From Mycobacterium sp. ACS4331 (GTDB lineage: Bacteria > Actinomycetota > Actinomycetes > Mycobacteriales > Mycobacteriaceae), in the NCBI RefSeq assembly GCF_001667265.1, contig NZ_LZHW01000090.1, forward strand, positions 1 through 64,000: a stretch of DNA of 64,000 nucleotides, read 5' to 3'. Position 1 is the first letter of the stretch. The number at the start of each line of letters is the position of its first letter. The notes below the pieces were generated by a model, which worked only from the letters and a program-made list of their open reading frames with translations, did no database searches and was not told the DNA's origin. Shown piece by piece: positions 7,553 through 16,475 of this stretch. The translations under genes and the position numbers were made by a program.

Positions 7553-8973
7553 CCGATACCCAGACCGCAACACCCTGGTACCGCAACCGCGGCCTGCTGA
7601 TCGCGACCGTCGTCGCATTGGTGGCCGCGCTGGCGGTGGGCCTGTACGTGCTCTGGCCGGGCCGGTCCACCTACAAGGTCATCGGGTACTTCTCGTCCGC
7701 CGTGGGCCTCTACCCCGGCGACGAGGTGCGCGTCGTCGGTGTCCCCGTGGGCACCATCGACTCGATCGAACCGCGGGTCTCCGACGTCAAGATCACGATG
7801 TCGGTCTCCGACGACGTCATGGTGCCCGCCGACGCTCAGGCCATCGTCGTGTCGCCGAACCTGGTGGCGGCGCGCTTCATTCAGCTCACACCGGCGTACG
7901 AGCCCGGCTCGAACGCCCAGGTGCTCGCCGACGGCGCGGTCATCGGCCTGGACCGCACCGGTGTGCCGGTCGAATGGGACGAGGTCAAGACCGAACTCTC
8001 GAAGCTGTCGGAGACCCTGGGACCCGAGCAGGGCAGCCTGCAGGGACCGCTGACCGAGTTCGTCGACCAGGCCGCCACCACGTTCGACGGCAACGGCGAC
8101 TCCTTCCGCAACGTGCTGCGCGAGTTGTCCCAGACGGCAGGGCGACTCGGTGACTCGCGCACCGACCTGTTCGGGACGGTCAAGAACCTGCAGCTTCTGG
8201 TGAACGCGCTGTCGCAGAGCAACGAACAGATCGTGCAGTTCTCGAACCACGTCGCGTCGGTCTCCCAGGTGCTCGCCGAGAGCACCTCCGGCCTGGACGC
8301 CACTTTGGGCACCCTGAACCAGGCGCTGACCGATGTGCGTGGGTTCCTCGACGAGAACAACGACACTCTGATCGGGTCGGTCAACAAGTTGACGCAGCTG
8401 ACGTCCCTGATCTCCAACCAGAGCGACGATCTCGAACAGATCCTGCACGTCACGCCCAACGGCCTGGCGAACTTCTACAACATCTACAACCCCGCGCAGG
8501 GCACGGTCGGCGGCGTGCTGTCACTGCCGAACTTCGCCAACCCGGTGCAGTTCATCTGTGGTGGCACGTTCGACACCGGCACCACCGCCAACGGCGACAA
8601 CATCAAGCGTGCCGAGATCTGCAAGCAGCGGATGGGGCCGGTGCTGCGTCGGATCACGATGAACTTCCCGCCGCTGCTGTTCCATCCGATCAACAGCATC
8701 ACGGCCTACAAGGGACAGATCATCTACGACACCCCGGAGACTGAGGCGAAGGCCCAGACCCCGGTGCCCTACCTGCAGTGGCAGCCCGCCCCAGGTGTCA
8801 CGCCTCCGGTGATCCCGCCGGGCGCGACCCTCGGCGACATGGTGCTGCCCCCGGCAGCCGATCCGGGCCAGATCTCGCCCGGACCGCCGTTCATCGTCGG
8901 CAGCGGGCCCGCACCGGGTCCCGCACCCGAGGCGCCACCGGCGCCGGCGGCAGCATCGGGAGGTGGTGGCTGA
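7549..8973 (+). CDS. mce4D: Mce family protein Mce4D
   Basis: A 474-residue Mce protein: N-terminal membrane span (residues 12-36), MCE domain (VVGVPVGTIDSIEPRVSDVK, VVSPNLVAARFIQLTP), a long coiled/helical central region, and a proline- and alanine-rich C-terminus (from about residue 405, GVTPPVIPPGATLGDMV onward). The low-complexity tail is longer than in M. tuberculosis Mce4D (about 450 residues). It overlaps mce4C by four bases (ATGA) and mce4E by one. Confidence 0.91.
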   Translation: MTDTQTATPWYRNRGLLIATVVALVAALAVGLYVLWPGRSTYKVIGYFSSAVGLYPGDEVRVVGVPVGTIDSIEPRVSDVKITMSVSDDVMVPADAQAIVVSPNLVAARFIQLTPAYEPGSNAQVLADGAVIGLDRTGVPVEWDEVKTELSKLSETLGPEQGSLQGPLTEFVDQAATTFDGNGDSFRNVLRELSQTAGRLGDSRTDLFGTVKNLQLLVNALSQSNEQIVQFSNHVASVSQVLAESTSGLDATLGTLNQALTDVRGFLDENNDTLIGSVNKLTQLTSLISNQSDDLEQILHVTPNGLANFYNIYNPAQGTVGGVLSLPNFANPVQFICGGTFDTGTTANGDNIKRAEICKQRMGPVLRRITMNFPPLLFHPINSITAYKGQIIYDTPETEAKAQTPVPYLQWQPAPGVTPPVIPPGATLGDMVLPPAADPGQISPGPPFIVGSGPAPGPAPEAPPAPAAASGGGG

Positions 8974-10184
8974 TGGTCACCGGAGGACGAGGAACGAAGG
9001 CGGGGAACGTGATCGCGTGGCGCGCGGGTGGACACCGAGCCGTCGTGCTGGGTGTCAGCGCGACGATGCTGGCGGGCTGCTCGTTCGGCGGACTGAACTC
9101 GGTCAACATGCCCGGCACCAAAGGGCATGGACCGGGGTCGTATTCAGTCACCGTGGAGCTCCCCGACGTCGCGACCCTGCCGCAGAACTCGCCGGTGCTC
9201 GTCGATGACGTCACGGTCGGCAGCGTCTCGGGCATCGAGGCGGTCCAGCGCGCCGATGGAACGTTCTTCGCCGCGGTGAAACTCTCGGTCGACTCCAACG
9301 TCGAACTCCCCGCCAACGCCACCGCGCGGGTGGCGCAGACGTCGTTGTTGGGTTCGCAGCACATCGAACTCGCTGCGCCGGTCGGAGAACCCGGCGAGGG
9401 CAGGCTGGTCGACGGTGCCAACATTCCGGAGAGCCGGGCCGGCCGCTACCCGACCACCGAAGAGGTGCTGTCGTCCCTGGGCTTCGTGGTCAACAAGGGC
9501 AATCTCGGTGCGCTGCAGGACATCACCAATGAGGCCTACGCGGCGGTGGCCGGCCGGGCAGGCAGTTTCGCCGGGCTGCTGCCCAAACTGGCCGAGCTGA
9601 CCAACTCGCTGCGCATGCAGACCAACGACATCGTCGCGGCGCTGGACGGCCTGAACCGGCTCTCGTCGACGCTGGCCAACAGCCGGGACAGCCTGGGGCG
9701 CACGCTCGAGACGCTGCCCGAGGCGCTCGAGGTGCTCAACCGCAACCGCGCCAACATCGTCGATGCCCTGACCGCCCTGGGGCGGGTGGGAACCGTCGCC
9801 GCCAACGTGCTGTCCAAGACCAAGGACGATTTCGCCGCGGACTTCAAGGACCTGTACCCGGTGATCCGGTCGTTCGCCGAGAACGCCGACAACCTCATCA
9901 CGGGTCTGACGTTCATCCCGACCTTCCCCTTCGACCGTCGGTACCTGCGCAACGCGGTCCGCGGCGACTACCTGAACGTGTACGCAACCTTCGACCTGAC
10001 GCTGCGGCGACTGGGTGAGTCGGTCTTCACCACCTCGGGGCTCGATCCGAACATGAAGCACATGAGCGAGGTCCTCAATCCGCCCGACTTCCTGACCGGG
10101 CAGATGGCCAACCTCTCGGGGCAGGCCGCTGATCCATTCAAGATTCCCGCGGGTGATGTTCCGGGTGAGAAGGGACCGCGCTGA
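8973..10184 (+). CDS. mce4E: Mce family lipoprotein Mce4E (LprN)
   Basis: A 403-residue Mce lipoprotein. The lipobox LAGC places the lipidated cysteine at residue 36 when translation starts at ATG 8973. A downstream in-frame GTG at 9009 (VIAWRAGG) would leave a more usual 24-residue signal, so the start is uncertain. The MCE domain follows (LVDDVTVGSVSGIEAVQ, TSLLGSQHIEL), then helical repeats. Each actinobacterial mce operon normally has one lipoprotein at position E, and this is it. Confidence 0.91.
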   Translation: MVTGGRGTKAGNVIAWRAGGHRAVVLGVSATMLAGCSFGGLNSVNMPGTKGHGPGSYSVTVELPDVATLPQNSPVLVDDVTVGSVSGIEAVQRADGTFFAAVKLSVDSNVELPANATARVAQTSLLGSQHIELAAPVGEPGEGRLVDGANIPESRAGRYPTTEEVLSSLGFVVNKGNLGALQDITNEAYAAVAGRAGSFAGLLPKLAELTNSLRMQTNDIVAALDGLNRLSSTLANSRDSLGRTLETLPEALEVLNRNRANIVDALTALGRVGTVAANVLSKTKDDFAADFKDLYPVIRSFAENADNLITGLTFIPTFPFDRRYLRNAVRGDYLNVYATFDLTLRRLGESVFTTSGLDPNMKHMSEVLNPPDFLTGQMANLSGQAADPFKIPAGDVPGEKGPR

Positions 10185-11893
10185 TGCTTGATCGTCTTTC
10201 CCGGATCCAGCTGCTGATCTTCTCGATCGTCACGGTGCTCACGGTGACCGCCATCGCGGTGTTCTACCTGCACCTGCCGGCCAAAGTGGGTATCGGCTCC
10301 TACAAGGTGGCGGCCAACTTCGCTGCAGGCGGCGGCATCTACGAGAACGCCAACGTCACCTATCGGGGCGTGACGATCGGGCGAGTCGAGTCCGTGGGGC
10401 TGACCGATGACGGCGTCCTGGCGTCGATGCGACTCAACAGCAACACCCCGGTCCCCGACAACGTCACGGCGACGGTCAAGAGTGTCTCCGCCGTCGGTGA
10501 GCAGTACATCGACCTGGTGCCGCCGGAGGGTACGGACGCCTCGACCGACAAACTGCGCAACGGCGCCACGATCGGTCAGGACCGCACCGCGGTGGGTCAG
10601 GACATCTCAAGCCTGCTGCGGCAGGCCAACGCGCTGGTCGACAGCGTCAGCAACAGCAGACTGCAGGATGTCCTGCGCGAGGCGTTCAAGGCCTTCAACG
10701 GCTCCGGTCCGGAACTGGCCCGCATGATCCAGTCGACCCGACTGCTGATCGATGAGGCCAACGCCAGCGCCGGGCAGACCACAGCGTTGATCGACCAGGC
10801 CGGCCCGTTCCTGCAGGCCCAGATTCGCGCCGGCGACGACATCAAGTCGCTGGCCGACGGCCTCGCGCAGGTCACGACCCAGTTCAACAACGCCGACCCG
10901 CAGTTCCGCAGTGTGCTGGCCACCGCGCCGGGTGCCACGGACGCGGCCAACACGGCGTTCAGCGGCATTCGGCCGGACTTCCCGATGCTGGCCGCCAACC
11001 TGGCCAACCTCGGCCGCGTCGGGGTGATCTACCACAAGTCGATTGAGCAGGCGCTGGTGATCTTCCCGGCGTTGATCGCGGCGCTGATCACCGTCGCCGG
11101 CGGTGTGCCGGCGGACGAGGGTGGCAAGCTGGACTTCAAGATCGACCTCGGCGATCCGCCGCCGTGTCAGGTCGGGTTCCTGCCCGCAACGACGATCCGT
11201 TCGCCGGCTGACGAGACGGTCCGCGAACTGCCCAACGATCTGTACTGCAAGACCGCGCAGAACGACCCCACGGTGGTCCGCGGCGCGCGCAACTATCCGT
11301 GCATGGAGGTTCCGGGCAAGCGGGCGCCGACCGTTCAGCTGTGCCGCGATCCGAAGGGGTTCGTCCCGATCGGCAGCAACCCGTGGCGCGGTCCGCCGAT
11401 CCCGTACGGGACACCGGTCGAGGACGGGCGCAACATCACGCCGCCGAACAAGTTCCCGAACATCCCGCCGGCCGCCGACTACGACCCGGGTCCGCCCGTG
11501 GTGCAGTTGCCGCCGGGGGTGCCGCCAGGTCCCGGTCCGGCGCCGCATGCGCCGTTCCCGCTGCCGGTGCCGCCGAACGACAACGGCGCTCCTCCGCCGT
11601 GGCCGTTCTTCGCGCCCCAGGACCAGATCGTGCCGCCGTACGCGCGCCAACCCGCGGACGCTCCGCCGCCCCCGGCGGCGCCGCCCGCGGAGACCGCACC
11701 GCCGGCCGACGGACCGCTGCCCGCCGAGGCCCCAGCGCCGCAGGCCAGTGGGCCCAGCTACGCCACGTATGATCAGGACGGCAAGTTCGTCGATCCCAAC
11801 GGTGGTGGCACAGGGGTGCTGACCTCGGCTGCGGAAAATCACCGCCCCGCCGAGAGTTGGGTCGATCTGATGCTCGATCCGAGGCAGGTGTAA
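10184..11893 (+). CDS. mce4F: Mce family protein Mce4F
   Basis: A 569-residue Mce protein, the last of the six. It has an N-terminal membrane span (residues 8-28), an MCE domain (ENANVTYRGVTIGRVESVGL, VSAVGEQYIDLVPP), a helical region, a Cys-containing segment (CQVGFLP, DLYCKTAQND, YPCMEVPG, VQLCRDPKG) and a proline-rich stretch around residues 430-520. The C-terminal SWVDLMLDPRQV is the usual Mce F ending. Start and stop overlap the neighbouring genes by one base, so the operon is tightly coupled. Confidence 0.92.
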   Translation: MLDRLSRIQLLIFSIVTVLTVTAIAVFYLHLPAKVGIGSYKVAANFAAGGGIYENANVTYRGVTIGRVESVGLTDDGVLASMRLNSNTPVPDNVTATVKSVSAVGEQYIDLVPPEGTDASTDKLRNGATIGQDRTAVGQDISSLLRQANALVDSVSNSRLQDVLREAFKAFNGSGPELARMIQSTRLLIDEANASAGQTTALIDQAGPFLQAQIRAGDDIKSLADGLAQVTTQFNNADPQFRSVLATAPGATDAANTAFSGIRPDFPMLAANLANLGRVGVIYHKSIEQALVIFPALIAALITVAGGVPADEGGKLDFKIDLGDPPPCQVGFLPATTIRSPADETVRELPNDLYCKTAQNDPTVVRGARNYPCMEVPGKRAPTVQLCRDPKGFVPIGSNPWRGPPIPYGTPVEDGRNITPPNKFPNIPPAADYDPGPPVVQLPPGVPPGPGPAPHAPFPLPVPPNDNGAPPPWPFFAPQDQIVPPYARQPADAPPPPAAPPAETAPPADGPLPAEAPAPQASGPSYATYDQDGKFVDPNGGGTGVLTSAAENHRPAESWVDLMLDPRQV

Positions 11894-12600
11894 TGACCGA
11901 ATCCCCGACTTCGACGTCTGAGGTGACGCCGAAGCCGGTGAGACGCCGTGCCTCGCGCGCGGCGGGACCGGCATCCCCGGACAGTGCCGCAGCGGTGGTC
12001 ACCGCACGCGTGGACGCTGCGCCGTCGTCTTCGGGGCCACCCTCGTCGTGGCCTCACGTCGCGGCGCCGCCGCCCCGCAGGCAGCCGAACCGCCGCGTGG
12101 CCGGGATCATCGCCGCGGTGGCGGCCGTGGTCCTGCTCCCGCCGTTCGGCGGGGTGGCCGGGGTGCTGTTCCAGCAGAAGCGGGCCGCGGACGCGCTCGC
12201 CGAACGGGACCAGCGCTACGTCGACACCGCGTCGCAGACCGTGGTCAACATGTTCACCTATACGCCCGACACCATCGAAGAGAGCGTCAACCGCTTCGTC
12301 GACGGCACCAGTGGCCCGCTGCGCGACATGATCAGCCAGAACGACAACGTCGAGAACCTCAAGTCGCTCTTCCGCGACACCAACGCGACATCCGAGGCGG
12401 TTGTCAACGGTGCCGCCCTCGAGGACGTCGACGAGGACCGGAAGAACGCCTCGGTGATGGTCGCGGTGCGGGTCACCGTGACCGACATCGACGGGGTGAA
12501 CAAGCCGTCGCAGGCCTACCGGCTGCGCGTGATCGTGCACGAAGATGACAACGGCCGGATGACGGGTTACGACCTGAAGTACCCCGACGGGGGCAACTGA
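11893..12600 (+). CDS. Mce-associated membrane protein (Mam4A/Rv3493c-like)
   Basis: A 235-residue protein with a disordered, Pro/Ala/Ser-rich cytoplasmic N-terminus (residues 1-70), one membrane span (about 74-95, IIAAVAAVVLLPPFGGVAGVL) and an exported domain with the NTF2-like fold expected for Mce-associated proteins. Such proteins stabilise the Mce complex; in mycobacteria some bridge it to the accessory factor LucA. ATG at 11893 overlaps the mce4F stop, which fixes the start. Its place directly after mce4F is the same as Rv3493c in M. tuberculosis. Confidence 0.85.
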   Translation: MTESPTSTSEVTPKPVRRRASRAAGPASPDSAAAVVTARVDAAPSSSGPPSSWPHVAAPPPRRQPNRRVAGIIAAVAAVVLLPPFGGVAGVLFQQKRAADALAERDQRYVDTASQTVVNMFTYTPDTIEESVNRFVDGTSGPLRDMISQNDNVENLKSLFRDTNATSEAVVNGAALEDVDEDRKNASVMVAVRVTVTDIDGVNKPSQAYRLRVIVHEDDNGRMTGYDLKYPDGGN

Positions 12601-13094
12601 TGAACAGGTGGGCGCGTCTTTCGGTGACGGCGTTGTCGGTGCTCGTCGTCGCGGCGATCGTGGGCCTCGGCGGCATGGTCGGCTGGCTGTATTGGAACCG
12701 GGTCGAGACCAAGGGTGCGCAGGCCACTCAGGCTGAGCTGGAAAAGGTTGCCGCGGAGCAGATCCCACAGGTCTTCGGATACGACTACCAGACGGTTGAG
12801 CGCAGCCTCACCGATGCCTACAACCTGCTGACACCGGAGTACCGCCGGGAGTTCGTCGACCGCGCCACCAAGGACATCATCCCGCAGGCGCGGGAACGCC
12901 AGGTGATCAGTCAGGCCCGCGTCGTCGGCGTCGGTGTGCTCGAAGCGCAGCGCGATTCCGGGTCGGTGATGGTCTTCATGAATCGCACCGTGACCGATAA
13001 GTCGAAACAGCCCGCCTACGACGGCAGCCGACTCCGCGTCGACTATCAGAAGGTCGACGGCAAGTGGCTGATCCAGTACATCCAGCCCATCTGA
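12600..13094 (+). CDS. Mce-associated membrane protein (Mam4B/Rv3492c-like)
   Basis: A 164-residue protein: membrane span at residues 6-30 (LSVTALSVLVVAAIVGLGGMVG) then an exported NTF2-like domain ending DGKWLIQYIQPI. The start codon overlaps the preceding stop (TGATG). It is the last gene of the mce4 operon and runs into the duplicated hairpin region shared with otsA. In M. tuberculosis a further secreted protein (Rv3491) lies between this gene and otsA; no counterpart is present here. Confidence 0.85.
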   Translation: MNRWARLSVTALSVLVVAAIVGLGGMVGWLYWNRVETKGAQATQAELEKVAAEQIPQVFGYDYQTVERSLTDAYNLLTPEYRREFVDRATKDIIPQARERQVISQARVVGVGVLEAQRDSGSVMVFMNRTVTDKSKQPAYDGSRLRVDYQKVDGKWLIQYIQPI

Positions 13095-13100
13095 GCGCGT

Positions 13101-13142
13101 CCTTGGCCGCGGTGTGGGTCTAGTTCCGTGTCCCGGCCAAGG
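13101..13142. terminator. Hairpin, left copy (mce4/otsA convergent terminator)
   Basis: Arms CCTTGGCC (13101-13108) and GGCCAAGG (13135-13142) can pair around a 26-base loop and can extend with further G-C pairs. It lies seven bases after the last mce4-operon gene. No U-tract follows, which is usual for mycobacterial terminators. It is palindromic, so it could act on both strands. Confidence 0.55.
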
Positions 13143-13187
13143 CGTCCAAGAACGCCCTCGCGCTGGGGTGGTGGTGGGCGAGTGCGT

Positions 13188-13229
13188 CCTTGGCCGCGGT
13201 GTGGGTCTAGTTCCGTGTCCCGGCCAAGG
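13188..13229. terminator. Hairpin, right copy, overlapping the otsA stop
   Basis: This is the same arms as the left copy shifted by 87 bases: 13188-13195 and 13222-13229. The otsA stop codon (13207-13209) falls in the loop, so part of the hairpin is coding. Confidence 0.5.
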
Positions 13230-14667
13230 CGTCCAAGAACGCCCTCGCCCAGCGGTCCACGTCGTGGACCAGCACCTGTCGACGCAGCGCACGCATCCGG
13301 CGCCGGCCCTCCTCGGGGTCCTGATTCAGCGCGTCCTCGATGGTGTCCTTGACCCCGTCCAGGTCGTGCGGGTTGACCAGGTAAGCCTGTCGGAGTTCGG
13401 CTGCGGCACCGGTGAACTCTGAGAGCACCAACGCGCCACCGAGGTCACTGCGGCAGGCCACATACTCTTTGGCCACCAGGTTCATCCCGTCGCGCAACGG
13501 GGTCACCAACATGACGTCGGCCGCCACGAAGAACGCGATGAGCTCGTCACGGGGCACTGGACGGTGCAGATACTGCACGACCGGGTGGCCGACCTCACCG
13601 AACTCTCCGTTGAGGTGACCGACCTGCCGCTCGATGTCGTCGCGCAGCACGCGGTAGGCCTCGACGCGTTCCCGGCTCGGAGTGGCCAGCTGGACCAGCA
13701 CAGTGTCCTCGCGATTGACGCGACCCTCGGCAAGCAGTTCGGTGAACGCTTTGAGACGGACGTCGATGCCCTTGGTGTAGTCCAACCTGTCCACGCCGAG
13801 CAGGATCTTGCGGGGGTTGCCCAGTTCGGCACGGATCGCGCGGGCCCGCCGACGGATGTCGCGGTTGCGCGCCTTCTGGTCGAGCTCGTCGGAGTCGATC
13901 GAGATGGGAAAGGCCCCGACCTTGATGGTGCGGAAGCCCACCTGCACCTCACCGAACCGCGACCGCACGCCGACCGATGCGCGGGAGGTGTTGGCACCGA
14001 TCAGCCGGCGCGCCAGGAACAGAAAGTTCTCCGCACCGCCGGGCAGATGGAAGCCGACCAGGTCCGCGCCGAGAAGACCCTCGGTGATCTCGGTGCGCCA
14101 CGGCATCTGCATGAACAGTTCGACCGGCGGGAACGGGATGTGCAGGAAGAAGCCGATGACCAGGTCGGGCCGCAGCATCCGCAGCATCTTGGGCACCAGC
14201 TGCAGCTGGTAGTCCTGCACCCACACGGTGGCGCCCTGGGCTGCCTCCTTGGCGGTGGCCTCGGCGAACCTGCGGTTGACGTCGACATACCGGTCCCACC
14301 ATTCGCGGTGGTACACCGGTTTGACGATGACGTCGTGGTAGAGCGGCCACAGCGTCGCGTTCGAGAAGCCCTCGTAGTATTCGGCGACGTCCTGCGCGCT
14401 CAGCCGCACCGGCTGCATCCGCAGGTCATCCTCGACAATCGGGTCCTCGATGACGTCGACGTCGTCCTCGGCCACGCCGGCCCAGCCGATCCAGGCGCCG
14501 CGGCGCTTGCGCAGCAGCGGCTCAAGAGCCGTGACGAGGCCACCCGGACTGCGTTTCCAGGTGACGCTCCCGTCCGGGTGGCGCTCCATGTCGATCGGCA
14601 GCCGGTTGGCCACCACCACGAAGTCAGACTCTCCGGATCGGGCGCGGTCACCGTCCCCGGCTGTCAC
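13207..14667 (-). CDS. otsA: Trehalose-6-phosphate synthase OtsA
   Basis: A 486-residue GT20 glycosyltransferase that joins a nucleotide-diphosphoglucose (ADP- or UDP-glucose) to glucose 6-phosphate to give trehalose 6-phosphate, the OtsAB route to trehalose for mycolate carriers and osmoprotection. Motifs seen are VVANRLPID at the N-terminus, WVQDYQLQLVPKMLR, FLHIPFPPVELF, GVDRLDYTKGI and the donor-binding DGMNLVAKEYVA. GTG at 14667 directly abuts the stop of the upstream 54-aa gene, so the two are probably one transcript. It is convergent with mce4, as in M. tuberculosis (Rv3490). Confidence 0.95.
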   Translation of the reverse strand: MTAGDGDRARSGESDFVVVANRLPIDMERHPDGSVTWKRSPGGLVTALEPLLRKRRGAWIGWAGVAEDDVDVIEDPIVEDDLRMQPVRLSAQDVAEYYEGFSNATLWPLYHDVIVKPVYHREWWDRYVDVNRRFAEATAKEAAQGATVWVQDYQLQLVPKMLRMLRPDLVIGFFLHIPFPPVELFMQMPWRTEITEGLLGADLVGFHLPGGAENFLFLARRLIGANTSRASVGVRSRFGEVQVGFRTIKVGAFPISIDSDELDQKARNRDIRRRARAIRAELGNPRKILLGVDRLDYTKGIDVRLKAFTELLAEGRVNREDTVLVQLATPSRERVEAYRVLRDDIERQVGHLNGEFGEVGHPVVQYLHRPVPRDELIAFFVAADVMLVTPLRDGMNLVAKEYVACRSDLGGALVLSEFTGAAAELRQAYLVNPHDLDGVKDTIEDALNQDPEEGRRRMRALRRQVLVHDVDRWARAFLDALAGTRN

Positions 14668-14832
14668 CTACGCCTCGAGCTTTGACGGTCCAATGCCGAG
14701 CATCGAGAGGAAGACCCGACATTCATCGGCATCGGTGGCGTACGCGGCGACGACGCGTCGAGCCTGGCTGGCGGTGCTGTCAGCCAACGGCTCGACGTCG
14801 CCGAGGTCAGCAGGATCACTTTTTGCGGGCAT
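14668..14832 (-). CDS. Conserved small protein upstream of otsA (Rv3489-like)
   Basis: A 54-residue protein starting MPAKSDPADLGDVEPLADST and ending LGIGPSKLEA. Its stop directly abuts the otsA start. A small protein of the same size occupies this position in M. tuberculosis (Rv3489). Codon use is strongly GC3. It has no membrane span and no recognised domain; the function is unknown. Close coupling to otsA suggests a link to trehalose synthesis but proves nothing. Confidence 0.7.
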   Translation of the reverse strand: MPAKSDPADLGDVEPLADSTASQARRVVAAYATDADECRVFLSMLGIGPSKLEA

Positions 14833-14889
14833 CACTCAACCATAGGTGACACGCCGTGGTTTCCCAGCAGGGAGAGGGCCGCGCACCGG

Positions 14890-15282
14890 TCAGCGGGCGG
14901 CGTCCTCGCCCCCGATCTGGGTGTCGGCACCCGGGTGCAGGTTCTCGTTGCCTGCGGTTGCACCAGGGGTGCCCGTCGTCCGCTCCAGGCATTCACCCGG
15001 GACGGAGCCGGGGCAGGGCACGCTTTCGAGTCCGGGGCCGTTCGGCTCCCCCGTGACGTTGGGGGACACGGTCGGGTAGAGGCCACCGCGGACGTTGGGC
15101 GACAGCGAGGGAATGCAGTGGAGGGTGTAGAGATCCTCGACCTCACCAGCGGGGCAGGCCGCAACAGGCGTTGCTGCGGGAGTGCCGGGCACCAGGATGG
15201 CGGCGGCGGGTGCGGCCGAGAGTGCAAGGGCGAAACCGCCCGCGACGACAACCCGCCGGGTACGACTGTTCAGGTTGAGCAT
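14890..15282 (-). CDS. Small secreted protein, Ibp1-like family
   Basis: A 130-residue protein with a clear signal peptide (RRVVVAGGFALALSAAPAAA, ends near residue 29) and a Pro/Gly-rich mature part with five cysteines (ACPAGE, HCIPS, PCPGS, GECLER) and two SPNV motifs. Mycobacteria encode several such proteins, often labelled intersectin-EH binding protein Ibp1; that name is remembered by pattern, not checked. ATG 15282 is preferred over the longer reading from 15315 because the signal peptide begins there. It is probably exported and disordered, with unknown role. Confidence 0.7.
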   Translation of the reverse strand: MLNLNSRTRRVVVAGGFALALSAAPAAAILVPGTPAATPVAACPAGEVEDLYTLHCIPSLSPNVRGGLYPTVSPNVTGEPNGPGLESVPCPGSVPGECLERTTGTPGATAGNENLHPGADTQIGGEDAAR

Positions 15283-15472
15283 TCTCACGCTTTCTATGGG
15301 TTCCAAGCTGGACACTTACAGGACTCACGCAGAAATGAATGGTAATGGTCGCAGCGCCCGCTCGCGCGCCGCTTGCGCCGACTGGTGGGTCGCGCCCGGC
15401 TCGGACTGCCGCGTGGCGGCCTCGAACAGGCCCGGGGTTTACGTAGCAGTGCGAAGTTGTAAAGTGCATGGC

Positions 15473-16408
15473 ATGGCCACGCCTGAGCAGCCCGATGGTG
15501 GATCCAACGCGCCCAGCGCGCCCGAGTTCGTCAGTTACGAGACTGTCGAAGACGGCCGGATCGCACGGGTCTGGTTGAACCGTCCCGCCGAGCACAACGC
15601 GCAGAACCGCACGCTGCTGGTGCAGCTCGACGACGCCTTCCGCCGCGCGGAGGCCGATGACAACGTGCGCGTGGTCATCCTGGGTGCGCGCGGCAAGAAC
15701 TTCTCCGCGGGCCACGACCTCGGGTCGGATGCCGCGATGAGGGAACGGACGCCGGGTCCCGGGATGCACCCCAGTTTCGCGATCGACGGCGCCACCCGGC
15801 CCGGCATGGTCGAGAAGCTGTACCTGCAGGAATGGCACTACTACTTCCAGAACACCGTCCGCTGGCGTGATCTGCGCAAGGTCACGATCGCCTCAGTGCA
15901 GGGCAACGCGATCTCGGCGGGGCTGATGCTGATCTGGGCCTGCGACCTGATCGTGGCCGCAGACAATGCGAAGTTCAGCGACGTCGTGGCGTCCCGGCTG
16001 GGCATGCCCGGTGTCGAGTATTTCGCCCATCCTTGGGAGTTCGGACCGCGCAAGGCCAAAGAGCTTCTGATGACCGGTGATTCGATCGACGCCGACGAGG
16101 CTTACCGCCTCGGCATGGTCTCCAAGGTCTTCCCTGTCGACGAGTTGGAGGACAAGACCCTCGAATTCGCCAAGCGCATCGCCGCGCAGCCGACCATGGC
16201 CACGCTGTTGATCAAGGACTCCGTCAACGCCGCCTCCGATGCGATGGGCTTCACTGAGGCTCTGCGTCATGCGTTCCACATTCATGAACTGGGGCATGCG
16301 CATTGGGCGGCCCACAACGAGAACCGTTTCCCCGTCGCCCAGGTGCCGGACGTGCAGGACTGGCGTACGGCGCCGCGGACTCAGCCCGCTCGGCGCGATA
16401 CGCCATAA
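15473..16408 (+). CDS. Enoyl-CoA hydratase/isomerase (crotonase) family protein
   Basis: A 311-residue crotonase-fold protein. Visible are NRPAEHNAQN near residue 40, the oxyanion-hole segment GKNFSAGHDLGSD around residue 80, and a second segment VQGNAISAGLMLIWACDLIV. It carries an insertion of about 40 residues after the first oxyanion loop (TPGPGMHPSFAIDGATRPGM), typical of a mycobacterial subgroup. The position of the first catalytic Glu of rat crotonase is not acidic; the second appears kept (AKELLMTGD). The exact reaction is therefore open. ATG 15473 is chosen; an in-frame GTG at 15464 is possible. Confidence 0.82.
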   Translation: MATPEQPDGGSNAPSAPEFVSYETVEDGRIARVWLNRPAEHNAQNRTLLVQLDDAFRRAEADDNVRVVILGARGKNFSAGHDLGSDAAMRERTPGPGMHPSFAIDGATRPGMVEKLYLQEWHYYFQNTVRWRDLRKVTIASVQGNAISAGLMLIWACDLIVAADNAKFSDVVASRLGMPGVEYFAHPWEFGPRKAKELLMTGDSIDADEAYRLGMVSKVFPVDELEDKTLEFAKRIAAQPTMATLLIKDSVNAASDAMGFTEALRHAFHIHELGHAHWAAHNENRFPVAQVPDVQDWRTAPRTQPARRDTP

Positions 16409-16443
16409 CTGTCCGGCTGCCGGCGGGGTCATGATTGCATTAC

Positions 16444-16457
16444 TGGAACGTGTTCCA
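16444..16457 (+). promoter_or_regulatory. KstR operator upstream of the SDR at 16476
   Basis: TGGAACGTGTTCCA is a perfect palindrome and a full KstR consensus match; symmetry extends to ACTGGAACGTGTTCCAGT (16442-16459). It ends 18 bases before the start codon and lies just upstream of the GAGGAG ribosome site, a position suited to repression. This places the SDR in the cholesterol regulon. Confidence 0.88.
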
Positions 16458-16475
16458 GTTTTCTGAGGAGTCGGT

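Larger units (their letters stand above)
13097..13248. repeat. Two 65-bp direct repeats (87-bp period) between mce4 and otsA
   Basis: Bases 13097-13161 and 13184-13248 are identical over 65 bases, separated by a 22-base spacer. The right copy contains the last 14 codons and stop of otsA; the left copy is a detached duplicate of that gene end. Each copy includes an inverted repeat CCTTGGCC ... GGCCAAGG. The simplest reading is a local tandem duplication of the otsA 3' end. Confidence 0.9.
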
